A stretch of 64,000 bases of DNA from Brevibacterium aurantiacum (GCF_007558825.1 NZ_VLTK01000006.1:190639-254638), one strand, 5' to 3'. Shown: positions 34,742 to 44,592, counted from the first letter of the stretch. Made by a program: numbers and translations. The notes: generated by a model from the letters alone, not told the origin.

Positions 34742-35725
34742 ATGATCAAGACACGATGGGTACAGACAGGGTTCGCCGCAGTGGCTGCCGTCGTAACTGT
34801 GCTGGCCGGCGTCAGCGCAGCGACATCTGCAGGAGAGGCCTCAGCGAGGAGCAACCTCACGGCGATCGTCCCAGCAGCCACAGGCGGAGGATGGGATGGA
34901 TTCACCCGCGAGGCACAGCAGGTGCTGCGCTCCGATGGGATCGTCAACAATGTTCAGGTCGTCAACATCCCCGGTGCCGGCGGAACGATCGGACTGAGCC
35001 AATTCGTCCAACAGGAGGGCAGCGACGACACGCTGATGACCAGCGGCGGAGTGATGGTCGGCGCGATCGCGCTCAATGACAGCGAGTACGACCTCGGCGA
35101 TGTCACACCGATCGCCAGAATGGCCGACGACTTCTCCGCATTGGTCGTCCCCGCTGATTCTGACATTCAGACACTCGATGACTTCATTGCCCAGTGGAAG
35201 AAGGATCCGCAGGGACTCTCCATCTCGGGTGGCTCCTTGGGTTCAATCGACCATCTGCTCTCCGGCATGTTGGCGAAAGAGGTCGGCATCGATCCGGCAC
35301 AGGTCAATTACATCGCCTATTCCGGGGGCGGCGAAGCGCTCAACTCGCTCCTGTCGCACTCGACGACTGTGGGAGTCTCCGGTTACAACGAGGTTGCCGA
35401 CCAGATCGATGCCGGTACCCTTCGTGCCATCGCGATCTCCTCGGAGGAGAGGGTCCCAGGAGTCGATGTGCCGACCTTCAAAGAGTTGGGCGCCGATGTG
35501 TCGATGGCGAACTGGCGCGGTTTCGTGGCTGCTCCCGGCATCTCCTCCGAGACCAAGGCCGAATACCTCGAAATCATCGACGAACTCCATTCGAGCAAGG
35601 CATGGAAGCAGACGCTGAAGCGAAACAACTGGACGGATTCGTACATGGTCGGTGATGAACTCGACCGCTTCATCGCGGACGAGACCGAAACCGCCGAACG
35701 CACCGTCGACGAACTGGGAATGTGA
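34742..35725 (+). CDS. tctC: tripartite tricarboxylate transporter, substrate-binding protein
   Basis: This 327-residue exported binding protein has a signal peptide (about residues 1-35, ASA/RS junction) without a lipobox cysteine. The Bug/TctC fold shows as LTAIVPAATGGGWDGFTREA, NIPGAGGTIGLSQFV near residue 80, then SISGGSLGSIDHLL and GVSGYNEVADQIDAG later. It captures a tricarboxylate in the exported space for TctAB. ATG 34742 has a GAGGAGG site. Its stop overlaps the tctB start. Confidence 0.9.
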   Translation: MIKTRWVQTGFAAVAAVVTVLAGVSAATSAGEASARSNLTAIVPAATGGGWDGFTREAQQVLRSDGIVNNVQVVNIPGAGGTIGLSQFVQQEGSDDTLMTSGGVMVGAIALNDSEYDLGDVTPIARMADDFSALVVPADSDIQTLDDFIAQWKKDPQGLSISGGSLGSIDHLLSGMLAKEVGIDPAQVNYIAYSGGGEALNSLLSHSTTVGVSGYNEVADQIDAGTLRAIAISSEERVPGVDVPTFKELGADVSMANWRGFVAAPGISSETKAEYLEIIDELHSSKAWKQTLKRNNWTDSYMVGDELDRFIADETETAERTVDELGM

Positions 35726-36357
35726 TGAGTACGAAGACTAAGACCACAGACAAGGCAACGGTTTCAACCCCCGCCGCGACCACCTTCTTCTGGCGCCGCA
35801 GCGAATTCGTCATCGTCGGCATTCTGCTGGCGATCGGCATCACCCTGGTGGTGGGGTCGCTGACCATGGACATCCTCGGTGACTCGGTTCCCGGTCCGGA
35901 GTTCGTGCCCAGGATTCTCGGAGTGCTCCTCATCGCGAACGCTGTGGTGCTCGCCGTCGACGTGTATCGGCGGCCCGAACTCGATCAGTCCTCCGGCGTT
36001 CCCGATCGCGCGAACTTCTCCACAGACATGCTCCACGATCTGGGGCGTATGGAAGATTCAGATGACTCGGTGCACCGGGTGGGCGACCGCGAGGGCCCTG
36101 CCGATAAGCGGATGCACAGTGACTGGAAGACCATCGGCATCGTCGTGGCGGCATGTATCGGGTTCGTCGTTCTGCTGCAGCCCCTCGGGTGGATTCTGAC
36201 CGCAGCAGCTCTGTTCTGGACGATTGCCCGTGCCTTGGGCTCTGTGCACCCGATCATGGATATCTGGGTGGCGGTGTTCCTGTCCTCGACGGTCCAGCTG
36301 CTGTTCGGCGGACTGCTGGGCCTGCCATTGCCTGCCGGATTCATCGGGGGTCTGTGA
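35725..36357 (+). CDS. tctB: tripartite tricarboxylate transporter, small membrane subunit
   Basis: This 210-residue protein has four hydrophobic segments: FVIVGILLAIGITLVVGSL, FVPRILGVLLIANAVVLAV, TIGIVVAACIGFVVLLQPLG and WVAVFLSSTVQLLFGG. The hydrophilic loop of about 45 residues after helix 2 is longer than in many TctB proteins. The ATG overlaps the tctC stop (TGATG), and a GTG one codon earlier is also possible. TctB forms the small membrane component with TctA. Confidence 0.87.
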   Translation: MSTKTKTTDKATVSTPAATTFFWRRSEFVIVGILLAIGITLVVGSLTMDILGDSVPGPEFVPRILGVLLIANAVVLAVDVYRRPELDQSSGVPDRANFSTDMLHDLGRMEDSDDSVHRVGDREGPADKRMHSDWKTIGIVVAACIGFVVLLQPLGWILTAAALFWTIARALGSVHPIMDIWVAVFLSSTVQLLFGGLLGLPLPAGFIGGL

Positions 36358-37895
36358 TGGAACAGCTGCAACTTCTTCTGGAAGGGTTCGGCGCCGCGCT
36401 CACGCCCGCGAATCTGCTCTTCGTCTTCATCGGTGCCGTCTTGGGCACAGCAGTCGGTGTGCTCCCGGGTCTGGGATCGTCGATGGCGGTCGCACTCCTC
36501 CTGCCGATCACTTTCTCACTCGACCCGACGGCGGCGTTCATCATGTTCGCCGGAGTCTACTTCGGCGGTCTGTTCGGTGACTCCACAGCGGGAATCCTGC
36601 TGAATACTCCGGGACAGTCCTCGGCGATCGCCTCGACCTTCGAAGGCCACCGCATGGCTAAGAGCGGTCGTGCGGCAGCGGCTCTGGCCACTGCCGCGAT
36701 CGGAGCGTTCATCGGTGGTCTGATCTCGACGACGATCGTGGTGTTCTTCTCGCCCTACCTGGTCAGACTGGCGACCATGTTCGGCCCCGCCGAATACTTC
36801 GCTCTGGCGGTCTTCGCCTTCATCGCGGTGAGCTCTGTCGTATCGGAATCTGTGGTTCGCGGCCTGGCATCGCTGGGCATCGGTGTTTCGCTGGCCTTCG
36901 TGGGCATCGACGGACCATCGGGAACTTCGCGGTTCACCTTCGATGTTCCGCAGCTCTTCGATGGCATCAACATCGTCGTCATCACCATCGGGCTGCTCGC
37001 CCTCGGCGAGGTCTTCCACGTGGCCTCGCGGATCCACCGGGATCCGGAATCGCTCAAGGTCTCATCGGAGGGAATCGCCCGACTGAGCCGCAAGGACTTC
37101 CGTGCCGCACTGCCAGCATGGCTGCGCGGTGCCGCCTTCGGAGCCCCGTTCGGGCTTATTCCTGCAGGCGGAGCCGAGGTCCCCACCTTCCTGGCCTATG
37201 GCACGGAGAAGCGCCTGGCCACTATGCGCGGCGACAAGGAGTTCGGCACGGTCGGTTCGATCAGAGGACTGGCGGCACCTGAGGCTGCCGGCAATGCCAC
37301 CGCCGGAACTGCGATGGGAACGATGCTGGCACTCGGCCTGCCGGTCTCTGCCACCGCAGCCATCATGCTCGCGGCGTTTCAGCAGTACGGTCTGCAACCC
37401 GGACCGCTGCTGTTCGAACGATCAGGTGATCTTGTCTGGACTCTGTTGGCCTCACTCTTCATCGGCCTCGTCGTCCTTCTCGTGATCAACCTGCTGGCAG
37501 CCCCGGCCTGGGCCCGGCTGCTCCGCGTTCCACAGCACTATCTCTACGCGGGAATCACGGTCATCGCCATGTTCGGCGCCTATGCCATCTCGGCGTCGTT
37601 AGTCGACCTGATCATCCTCATCGTCCTGGGGTTCCTCGGTCTGCTCATGCGCCGTTACGCGATCCCCGTCGCGCCACTGCTCATCGGCGTCATCCTCGGG
37701 CCCCTTGCCGAGACCGAGCTGCGGCGCGCGCTGGCAGTCGCTGACGGTGATGCCGCTGTGCTCGTGGGCAGCCCGCTGACAATCGGAATCTATGCCGTGC
37801 TCGCCATTGCGGTGCTGTTCACAATTGTGCAGCACTTCAGGCACTCACAGTCGACGAAGAAGCAACAGGGACCAGCACTGACGGAAGCAGTGTGA
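36357..37895 (+). CDS. tctA: tripartite tricarboxylate transporter, large membrane subunit
   Basis: This 512-residue protein with about 11-12 helices carries the TctA signatures: [20 protein letters not shown] near residues 30-50, [21 protein letters not shown], and the second-half repeat [19 protein letters not shown] with [18 protein letters not shown]. It is the ion-coupled translocation channel of the transporter. The ATG overlaps the tctB stop (TGATG), completing the tctCBA order seen in other bacteria. An array of 21-base repeats follows the stop. Confidence 0.9.
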   Translation: MEQLQLLLEGFGAALTPANLLFVFIGAVLGTAVGVLPGLGSSMAVALLLPITFSLDPTAAFIMFAGVYFGGLFGDSTAGILLNTPGQSSAIASTFEGHRMAKSGRAAAALATAAIGAFIGGLISTTIVVFFSPYLVRLATMFGPAEYFALAVFAFIAVSSVVSESVVRGLASLGIGVSLAFVGIDGPSGTSRFTFDVPQLFDGINIVVITIGLLALGEVFHVASRIHRDPESLKVSSEGIARLSRKDFRAALPAWLRGAAFGAPFGLIPAGGAEVPTFLAYGTEKRLATMRGDKEFGTVGSIRGLAAPEAAGNATAGTAMGTMLALGLPVSATAAIMLAAFQQYGLQPGPLLFERSGDLVWTLLASLFIGLVVLLVINLLAAPAWARLLRVPQHYLYAGITVIAMFGAYAISASLVDLIILIVLGFLGLLMRRYAIPVAPLLIGVILGPLAETELRRALAVADGDAAVLVGSPLTIGIYAVLAIAVLFTIVQHFRHSQSTKKQQGPALTEAV

Positions 37896-37903
37896 CAACC
37901 ACC

Positions 37904-37965
37904 CTCGCCGAGGTGGGCCCCAATCTCGCCGAGGTGGCCCCCAATCTCGCCGAGGTGGCCCCAGC
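37904..37965. repeat. three tandem 21-base units containing CGCCGAGGTGG
   Basis: CTCGCCGAGGTGGCCCCAAT-like units occur at 37904-37924, 37925-37945 and 37946-37965, between the convergent tctA and SSS-symporter genes. The core CGCCGAGGTGG is also frequent elsewhere in the window. Confidence 0.88.
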
Positions 37966-38009
37966 TGAGGGCCGACCTCGGCGGTGGATGGTGTGCCTAG
38001 GTCACTGCC

Positions 38010-39512
38010 TCAGGCATTCACCGGCACCCGCTCGGTGGCCGGGACCCAGCGTGGGTCCGGCTTGGCGAGGGTGACGATGACGACGATGATGAGGTTGACC
38101 GCGACTGCCCACAGGCCGCCGTTGATGCCCACCAGCGGATCGTGGCCCGTGTAGTGCAGGGCCACCATGGTCACCGAGCCGACGATGAGGCCGGCGGCAG
38201 CGGCCTGCTTGCTCATCCGCGGCCAGTAGAGTGCGAGCAGTGCGGCGGGCACGACTTGGGCGAGACCTTCGTAGCTGAGCACGGAGAGCTCTACGAGGGC
38301 ATCGGGCATGAGCAGGCTCATCACCAGCGCAATCACACCGACGATGAGGCACACCCACTGGGACAGCGTCTTCTGACGCAGACCCCGCGCGGCCAGCTGT
38401 TCCTTCGTCATCGACGCGGAGTTCTTCGGGCCGGACAGCCCTCCGCCAAGAACCGTGCGACCCCACATCGAACCGATCGAGAGCATGTACACGCTCATCG
38501 GCACGATGGCTGACAGTGCACCGGCGACACCGATGACGGCGACGAGTGGGGCCGGCAGTGAGTCGATGACCACGGAGAACAGTGCCAGGTCCGCATCCTT
38601 GAGGGCGGGAATGACGAAGAGCGCGGCCACGCCGACCATCATCGGCACGAGGAGCAGCAGCTGATACCAGGGCAGGATGATGGAATTGCGGCGCAGGGTG
38701 TTCGCCGAGGTGCCGGACAGGTATCCTGCGATCGACGTGGGGAAGACGGTGATCGTGATTCCGTTGAGGATGATCGTCGAGATGAACCAGGCGCTTCCAT
38801 ACGTTCCTTCGCCGGCACCGGGGAAGGTCAGCCACTGAGACTTCTCACTCACGAGCCGGTCAAGGAGTTCGCCCAACCCGTCGAAGTAGTGCAGCGGCAC
38901 GTAGATTGCGAGGAAGGCGACGGCGAGGATGACGAGGCCGTCCTTGAGGGCGCTGACCCATGCGGAACCGCGCAGACCGGAGAAGAGGATGAACGCCTCG
39001 GCGACGATGAAGGAGATGATGGCGGCGACCTTGAGGTCGATCGCCCCATAGCTCATGGCGTTGACGACGGCACCCATGCCCTGGATCTGCAGCTGGATGT
39101 AGGGAACGATGAACACGGTCGCGAGCACGGCGACGAGGATCGCCAGACCCCGCGAGCGGAAGCGGTGCTCGACGATGTCGGAGAGGCTGACGAGCTTGTG
39201 CCTGGCCGCATAGGTCCAGAACAGCGGGCCGACGAGGTAGGCGACCACGAGTCCGACGCTGAGGTAACCGATGAGGTAGAGGATCGGCACACCATAGGAA
39301 TACGACCAGCCGGCTGTACCGAGGAACGAGAAGCTCGTATAGGTCTCGCCCGCCATGAGCAGGAGGATGAAGACGAACCCGAGTCCGCGCCCGGAGACCG
39401 ACCATTCGTCGAGTGACTTCTCACGCCCGCGGCCCGACCAGATGCCGATGCCGATGGTCGCGAGCATGGCAACGCCGAAGATGATGCAGGCGATGATCGC
39501 TGAAGTGCTCAT
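38010..39512 (-). CDS. sodium:solute symporter (SSS family)
   Basis: This 500-residue protein has about 13 hydrophobic segments and fits the SSS family: ETYTSFSFLGTAGWSYSYG near residues 55-73, the GLRGSAWVSALKDGLVILAV segment, and a WYQLLLLVPMMVGVAALFV helix. The group with a DUF3311 partner resembles monocarboxylate- or pantothenate-like symporters, so the substrate is probably a small organic acid. Its ATG overlaps the stop of the DUF3311 gene (ATGA), and the pair is a co-translated transporter unit. Confidence 0.87.
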   Translation of the reverse strand: MSTSAIIACIIFGVAMLATIGIGIWSGRGREKSLDEWSVSGRGLGFVFILLLMAGETYTSFSFLGTAGWSYSYGVPILYLIGYLSVGLVVAYLVGPLFWTYAARHKLVSLSDIVEHRFRSRGLAILVAVLATVFIVPYIQLQIQGMGAVVNAMSYGAIDLKVAAIISFIVAEAFILFSGLRGSAWVSALKDGLVILAVAFLAIYVPLHYFDGLGELLDRLVSEKSQWLTFPGAGEGTYGSAWFISTIILNGITITVFPTSIAGYLSGTSANTLRRNSIILPWYQLLLLVPMMVGVAALFVIPALKDADLALFSVVIDSLPAPLVAVIGVAGALSAIVPMSVYMLSIGSMWGRTVLGGGLSGPKNSASMTKEQLAARGLRQKTLSQWVCLIVGVIALVMSLLMPDALVELSVLSYEGLAQVVPAALLALYWPRMSKQAAAAGLIVGSVTMVALHYTGHDPLVGINGGLWAVAVNLIIVVIVTLAKPDPRWVPATERVPVNA

Positions 39513-39811
39513 CTGTCGGCCTCCTCGATCGGGTGATCCTCACCGAATGCCACATCGGCCGGGACGTATTCGGCCTTGTCACCGCGGTAGTAATGATCAC
39601 CGCGGGCGGCCATCCAGACGAAGAACCAGGTGAGGATCGTGACGCCGATCGTGTAGGTGAGGATGAACGGCATCCCGAAGATGCGTGGCTCGATCGAATT
39701 CGCGACGAACGGCGTCAGGACGTAGCCCACGACGGGAACGATGAGGAGCAGCAATGAGTACCGCCGCCGAGGTGGCCTCGACGGCGGTGGTGAATCGTGA
39801 ACTCCCGACAT
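39509..39811 (-). CDS. DUF3311 small membrane protein, symporter partner
   Basis: This 100-residue protein has two predicted helices (YSLLLLIVPVVGYVLTPFVAN and TYTIGVTILTWFFVWMAARG) and an acidic C-terminus, with the PRIFGMPF loop typical of DUF3311. Such proteins are regularly encoded directly before SSS symporters, as here, and are thought to be accessory subunits. ATG 39811 has a GGAAGAGG site. A TTG two codons upstream is possible. Confidence 0.83.
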   Translation of the reverse strand: MSGVHDSPPPSRPPRRRYSLLLLIVPVVGYVLTPFVANSIEPRIFGMPFILTYTIGVTILTWFFVWMAARGDHYYRGDKAEYVPADVAFGEDHPIEEADR

Positions 39812-39963
39812 GCGCAACCTCTTCCGCCTCGAATGGACACCGCTGGTGAGCGGCCTGCGCCAGGCTAGTGGTGCGTGTCACGGAAGGTGGAGATCAGTCC
39901 GAAATGTGGAATCGGGGGTGTCTCCGAGGTCAGTATGCGCAGAGAATAAGGCGAATCAGCTGA

Positions 39964-41538
39964 TCACAGCTCCGGCAGCAGCGAGATCGGGTTCTCGATG
40001 CAGTCGGCGACGAACGTGAGGAATTGGCTCGGTTCGGCACCGTCGCAGGCGCGGTGGTCGAAGACGAATGACAGGAACATGACCTTGCGGACGGTGAGTT
40101 CCCCGTCGACAACCCAGGGGCGGTCCTTGATCCGCCCGAGTCCGAGCATCGCGACCTCCGGCAGGTTGATGATCGGCGCAGAGCCGTCGACCCCGAACAC
40201 GCCGTAGTTATTGAGAGTGAATGTGCCGCCCGTCAGCTCGGCCGTGTTGAATTTGCCCGTCGACGCCTTGCCGACGGTCTCGGACACGGAGTCGCGCAGC
40301 TGCCGCAGGCTCATCTCATCGGCGCCGTGGACGACGGGAACCATAAGGCCACGCGGGGTCTGCGCGGCCAGGCCGAGGTTGATGTCACCGTGGGTGACGA
40401 TCTCGTTGGCTCCGGTGTCGATCGAGGAGTTGATGATCGGGTGCTTCTTCAGCCCCGCAACGACGAAGCGGGCCACCAATGAGAGAAGAGAGTACTTTTC
40501 TCCGGTCCTGGCTTCGAGAGTGCGCTTGGTGCTCAGCAGCTCCGTGGCGTCGACGTCGAGCCAGATGGTGGCCTCGGGAATCTCCTGCCGCGATTTCGTC
40601 AGTCGTTCGGACACGACCTTGCGCAGTCCCGTGATCGGGGTCCGGGTATCGCGGTTGGCAGACGCCCCGGAAGGGGCCGCTCCCGCCGAGGTGGTGGGGC
40701 CGCCCTGGTCGGCACTGGTCAGGGTCATGTTCTTCGGGACCGAGGCAGTCGTTCCGGTCGTGGGTGCTGGTTCCGGCAAGGTTGTGGTGCCCGAATCGAT
40801 GGCTGTGAGCACATCTGCCCTGGTGACGATGCCGCCAGGGCCGGTGCCTAGGAGATGTTTGGCACTGAGTCCATGATCCTTCGCAAGCTTGCGAACGAGA
40901 GGAGAGGACACCGGAGAGATGACGGCACCGGCACCGGACCCGGATGCGGCACCGGACTGGGGTGTGGGCTCGGAATCGGAGGCCGGGGGAGTGGCCGCCG
41001 ACGAAAGTGTCGTCGGGCCCGGTGAGGACGGTTTCTGCGTTGAGGGCGCTGTCGCTCCACTGCTCTTCGTCCCACCGTTCTTCGCACCGAAGGACCGCTG
41101 CTTCATCGACCGTGCTTTGGGCTCGGACGTTCCGTAGCCGATGAGGTTCGCACCGCCGCTGTCAGTCGCGGCCCCCGAAACTGATGCCTTGCTTGAGACA
41201 GGGCCGGCACTGGAGTCCATGTCCGCACTCGAACCAGTACCCGCCTCGGCGACGGAGAGCAGGGCCTGACCTGCGGACACCGTGTCACCGGCGTTCGCAT
41301 GCAGCGCCTCGATCCGACCGGCGAACGGGCACGGCAGCTCGACGACGGACTTGGCGGACTCGACCTCGACGACCATTTGGTCGACGTGGACCTCATCGCC
41401 GACATTGACAAGCCAGCTGATGAGCTCGGCCTCGGTCAGTCCCTCGCCCAGGTCGGGGAGGATGAAATCGCGGGCGCTCGTCGTGCGTGCGGAATTCCCA
41501 GTGCCGGCAGCACCGGACACACTCGTCTCGGCACTCAT
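39964..41538 (-). CDS. bkdC: alpha-keto-acid dehydrogenase E2 (lipoyl acyltransferase)
   Basis: This 524-residue E2 subunit has one N-terminal lipoyl domain with lipoyl-lysine K63 in VESAKSVVELP. A long Ser/Ala/Pro/Thr-rich linker (about 90-200) follows, then a peripheral subunit-binding domain (SPLVRKLAKDHGLSAKHLLG), another flexible linker, and a catalytic domain ending in FDHRACDGAEPSQF with H495 and D499. The E1alpha/E1beta/E2 organisation suggests a branched-chain or similar keto acid complex rather than AceE-type pyruvate dehydrogenase. No E3 gene is adjacent. It starts on the E1beta stop (TGATG). Confidence 0.85.
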   Translation of the reverse strand: MSAETSVSGAAGTGNSARTTSARDFILPDLGEGLTEAELISWLVNVGDEVHVDQMVVEVESAKSVVELPCPFAGRIEALHANAGDTVSAGQALLSVAEAGTGSSADMDSSAGPVSSKASVSGAATDSGGANLIGYGTSEPKARSMKQRSFGAKNGGTKSSGATAPSTQKPSSPGPTTLSSAATPPASDSEPTPQSGAASGSGAGAVISPVSSPLVRKLAKDHGLSAKHLLGTGPGGIVTRADVLTAIDSGTTTLPEPAPTTGTTASVPKNMTLTSADQGGPTTSAGAAPSGASANRDTRTPITGLRKVVSERLTKSRQEIPEATIWLDVDATELLSTKRTLEARTGEKYSLLSLVARFVVAGLKKHPIINSSIDTGANEIVTHGDINLGLAAQTPRGLMVPVVHGADEMSLRQLRDSVSETVGKASTGKFNTAELTGGTFTLNNYGVFGVDGSAPIINLPEVAMLGLGRIKDRPWVVDGELTVRKVMFLSFVFDHRACDGAEPSQFLTFVADCIENPISLLPEL

Positions 41539-42557
41539 CACAGCTCCCAATCCCAGGATTCGAGAGCATCGAGAATGCGTTCGGCGGTCGGCAAGAAGTA
41601 CTCCTCGAGCTTCGGGGACGGGTAGGGCACATCAAATCCGGTGATCCGCAGGATCGGGGCCGACAGATGGGTGAAGTTGGCTTCGGTGACCCGGGCGGCC
41701 ACCTCGGCGCCGTAGCCTCCGAACTGGGCGGCCTCATGGATGATCGCGGCACGGGACGTCTTGCGCACCGATGCGGACACGGTCTCATCGTCGAAGGGCG
41801 AGAGCGACCGCAGGTCGATGACCTCGATCGACAGTCCGTGCTCGGCCCCTTCCTCGGCCGCGGCCAGAGCGGTGCGCACGGTGGGCCCGTAGGCCAGAAG
41901 AGTCACGTCCGACCCAACGCGTACAACCTGAGCACGATCCATCGGCGCGGTCTGCACGGGCAAGCTGAGCTCGTCCTTCATCCAGTACCGCGACTTCGGC
42001 TCCATGAAGATCACCGGATCGTCGGAGGCGATGGACTCGCGCAGCAGCGAATAGGCGTCGGCCGGATTCGACGGGGTGACGACGGTCAGGCCCGGGGTAG
42101 AACACCAGTAGGCCTCGGACGAGTCCGAGTGGTGCTCGACGCCGCCGATATCGCCCGCATAGGGAATCCGGATCGTCAACGGCAGGCTGACCTTGCCCTT
42201 CGTACGGTTGCGCATCTTCGCCACATGGGACACGATCTGCTCGAACGCAGGATAGGCGTAGGCGTCGAACTGCATCTCGACGACCGGGCGCATCCCGGCC
42301 ATCGCCATGCCGATCGCGGTGCCGACGATCCCCGACTCCGCTAGCGGAGAATCCCAGACCCGTTCGGGTCCGAATTCCTTCCGCAGGCCCTCGGTGACAC
42401 GGAATACCCCGCCGAGGCGACCGACGTCCTCACCGAAGACCAGGACGTTCTCGTCTTCGCTCAGGCCGTCGCGCAGAGCCTGGTTGAGCGCTTTTGTCAT
42501 CGTCACCGAGACCGGCGTCGGAACATCCTCTGCCGTGGTGGCAGTGGTGACGGTCAT
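41538..42557 (-). CDS. bkdB: alpha-keto-acid dehydrogenase E1 beta subunit
   Basis: This 339-residue transketolase-type subunit has FGEDVGRLGGVFRVTEGL, WDSPLAESGIVGTAIGMAMA and EMQFDAYAYPAFEQIVSH, the classic E1beta sequence order. The C-terminal transketolase-C domain contains VIDLRSLSPFD and HEAAQFGGYGAEVAA. It pairs with E1alpha in an alpha2beta2 thiamin diphosphate enzyme that decarboxylates branched-chain keto acids. Its start overlaps the E1alpha stop by ATGA. Confidence 0.87.
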   Translation of the reverse strand: MTVTTATTAEDVPTPVSVTMTKALNQALRDGLSEDENVLVFGEDVGRLGGVFRVTEGLRKEFGPERVWDSPLAESGIVGTAIGMAMAGMRPVVEMQFDAYAYPAFEQIVSHVAKMRNRTKGKVSLPLTIRIPYAGDIGGVEHHSDSSEAYWCSTPGLTVVTPSNPADAYSLLRESIASDDPVIFMEPKSRYWMKDELSLPVQTAPMDRAQVVRVGSDVTLLAYGPTVRTALAAAEEGAEHGLSIEVIDLRSLSPFDDETVSASVRKTSRAAIIHEAAQFGGYGAEVAARVTEANFTHLSAPILRITGFDVPYPSPKLEEYFLPTAERILDALESWDWEL

Positions 42558-43666
42558 GCCTGTGCCGCCGTTGCCAGCTCTGCCTCGAGCTTCGCCTGCT
42601 GTGTGGCAAGGTTCGCGCGAGGGGTCGCATAGACGTAGGCGAAGAGTTCGCTCGGATCGACCGCGGCATCGGTGTTCATGGTGTCACGGACCGAGGTGGC
42701 AAGCTCTTCGGCGCTCGCCGTGATCTCTGCGGCGGTCGCGTCATCGAGGACCCCGGCGGCGCGCAGGTGCTTCTCGAGGCGATCGATGGGATCGAACTGC
42801 TTCCAGTGCTCGACCTCTTCGGAGTCACGGTACTTCGTGGGATCATCGGAGTTGGTGTGCGATTCCATCCGGTAGGTCAGGCACTCGATGAGGGTCGGGC
42901 CCTCGCCGTTGCGGGCGCGTTCGAGAGCCGCTGTGACGGCGGCGAACACAGCGGCGATGTCGTTGCCGTCGATCCGGAGGCCGGGCATTCCGTATCCGGC
43001 GGCGCGGTCGGCGAGCATCGTCGCATTCGACTGTTCACGCAGCGGTGTCGAGATCGCATACTGGTTGTTCGCCAGCACGAAGACGGTCGGGGTCTGCCAT
43101 ACCGAGGCGAAGTTGAAGGCCTCATGAGTGTCACCCTCACTGCTGGCGCCGTCGCCGAGGAAGGTCAGGGTGCAGGCGTCTTCGCCCTTGAGCTTGGCGG
43201 CCATGGCGAAGCCGGTCGCGTGCAGAGTCTGCGTTGCCAGCGGTGTCGCCGCAGGTGAGGTGTGATACTCGTTCGGATCGAATCCACAGTGCCAGTCGCC
43301 GCGGAAGGCGGAGAGGATCTCGGTCACGGGAACCCCGCGGGTCAACAGCGAGGCAGAGTCGCGGTAGGTGGGGAACAGCCAATCGCCCGGTGCCAGAGCA
43401 GTGGTGGCACCGACCTCGATGGCCTCCTGGCCGGCGGCAGACGGGTAGGTCGCGAGTCGTCCCTGCCTGGTCAGGTGGGTGACCTGAGCCTCGAACCGAC
43501 GGACCTGCACCATCTTCTGGTAGAGCCCCAGGAGGGTGCGATCGCTGGGGATTGTCAGCCCATCGGTGGGGACATCGGTGGGCTGACCGTCTGCACCGAT
43601 GAAGCTGACCGGCTGCAGCTGGGGCAATGAACGCTGAGAGCGGGAGGTGGGAACGTCAATGGTCAT
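42554..43666 (-). CDS. bkdA: alpha-keto-acid dehydrogenase E1 alpha subunit
   Basis: This 370-residue thiamin-diphosphate subunit has the GDGASSEGDTHEAFNFASVW motif closing with ANNQYAIS, which is the GDG(x)nNN cofactor signature. GQEAIEVGATTALAPGDWLF and the RMESHTNSDDPTKYR phosphorylation-loop-like region are typical of branched-chain E1alpha. It is the first gene of bkdABC. The keto acid specificity is inferred; pyruvate or other 2-oxo acids are alternatives. Confidence 0.87.
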   Translation of the reverse strand: MTIDVPTSRSQRSLPQLQPVSFIGADGQPTDVPTDGLTIPSDRTLLGLYQKMVQVRRFEAQVTHLTRQGRLATYPSAAGQEAIEVGATTALAPGDWLFPTYRDSASLLTRGVPVTEILSAFRGDWHCGFDPNEYHTSPAATPLATQTLHATGFAMAAKLKGEDACTLTFLGDGASSEGDTHEAFNFASVWQTPTVFVLANNQYAISTPLREQSNATMLADRAAGYGMPGLRIDGNDIAAVFAAVTAALERARNGEGPTLIECLTYRMESHTNSDDPTKYRDSEEVEHWKQFDPIDRLEKHLRAAGVLDDATAAEITASAEELATSVRDTMNTDAAVDPSELFAYVYATPRANLATQQAKLEAELATAAQA

Positions 43667-43840
43667 GACCCCATGGTGGCGTGACCCGCATCACCGATCC
43701 AGGGTCTGCGAGCAGGTCCGGACGGGGGTGCCACTTGTGTCGGGAAGAGTGGACGAAGTGCTCGGTTGCCCCGTGGGCAGAGGGACGTTTGGCCCGGGTG
43801 GTGGACGCAGGTTTCGGGGATCGAACTCAGTCTTCGTTGG

Positions 43841-44416
43841 TCAGATCTCGCCCCACCGGTAGCCGCGTGAGGTGAATGCCTCGGCGACCTTGTCCTTCTT
43901 CCCTTCGACGTCGCCCCTGTACGCCTGGTGTCCCCCTTGTGTGAGGATGGTCAGCTTGCCGTCGTCGAAATAGGCGGTCGAGAACGAGGCCCGGGTGATC
44001 CGCAATGGGTGATCATCGGCTCTGCCGATGACGATCTCGTCATCGGCGACGGCCAGGGGAGTGGTCGAGACGCTGATGACGACAGCGGTGATCACGCCGA
44101 GGACGGCGCCGATGATCGGACGGGCGATGACGACCCAGGCCTGGTCGAACTTACTCAGCTTCTCGATGACGTCTCCGAACGGGATCGGGAACCGCGCCGC
44201 GAAGGCCCCCACTGCCGGGAGAAAGAATCCGAGGGCGATGCCGACGCCCACGCAGACGACGCCGACGACGAGGATGTCGGCCCGGCTCAGTGCGAACACC
44301 TCGGCGGACGTGCGCGCTGCGGAACTGCTGTTCATGGTGTTCCCTGTGGAGCCGCCGTCCGAGGTCGGATCCCTGTGTGTCTCTGTGTGATCGATGTCGT
44401 GATCGCGCTTTGCCAT
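43841..44416 (-). CDS. YqeB-like membrane protein
   Basis: This 191-residue protein has a hydrophilic N-terminus of about 45 residues, two transmembrane helices (ILVVGVVCVGVGIALGFFL and ARPIIGAVLGVITAVVISV), and a C-terminal beta-rich domain of about 75 residues ending in AFTSRGYRWGEI. It matches the YqeB-type family of actinobacteria. The C-terminal domain could be a PH-like fold. Function is unknown. A GGAG site precedes the ATG. It is divergent from a TetR gene with a palindrome between them, so it may be that regulator's target. Confidence 0.68.
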   Translation of the reverse strand: MAKRDHDIDHTETHRDPTSDGGSTGNTMNSSSAARTSAEVFALSRADILVVGVVCVGVGIALGFFLPAVGAFAARFPIPFGDVIEKLSKFDQAWVVIARPIIGAVLGVITAVVISVSTTPLAVADDEIVIGRADDHPLRITRASFSTAYFDDGKLTILTQGGHQAYRGDVEGKKDKVAEAFTSRGYRWGEI

Positions 44417-44504
44417 GGTCCTACTCCGAGTTATGTTCCAGCGCTTCTCGATGTCGTCGAGCTTGAGGAGTGCTGGTATGTCGAATTCCTATGTGGGATA
44501 AAAT

Positions 44505-44521
44505 TGTACCAAAGTGGAACA
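44505..44521. promoter_or_regulatory. palindrome between the YqeB-like and TetR genes
   Basis: TGTACCA-aag-TGGAACA is a 7+3+7 inverted repeat with one mismatch. A second TGTACCAC half-site follows at about 44526. The position between divergent genes, one a TetR regulator, suggests its operator. Confidence 0.6.
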
Positions 44522-44592
44522 CGCATGTACCACAATGAATGTGATCGGGCATGATGGGTTGAAGCCAAGGCTGGCCGAAGGGGTGAGTGGTT

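Noticed and set aside
36153-36356. N-terminal extension of TctA
   Set aside because: This stretch is in another frame over tctB. The ATG at 36357 overlapping the tctB stop gives a full-length family-typical protein.
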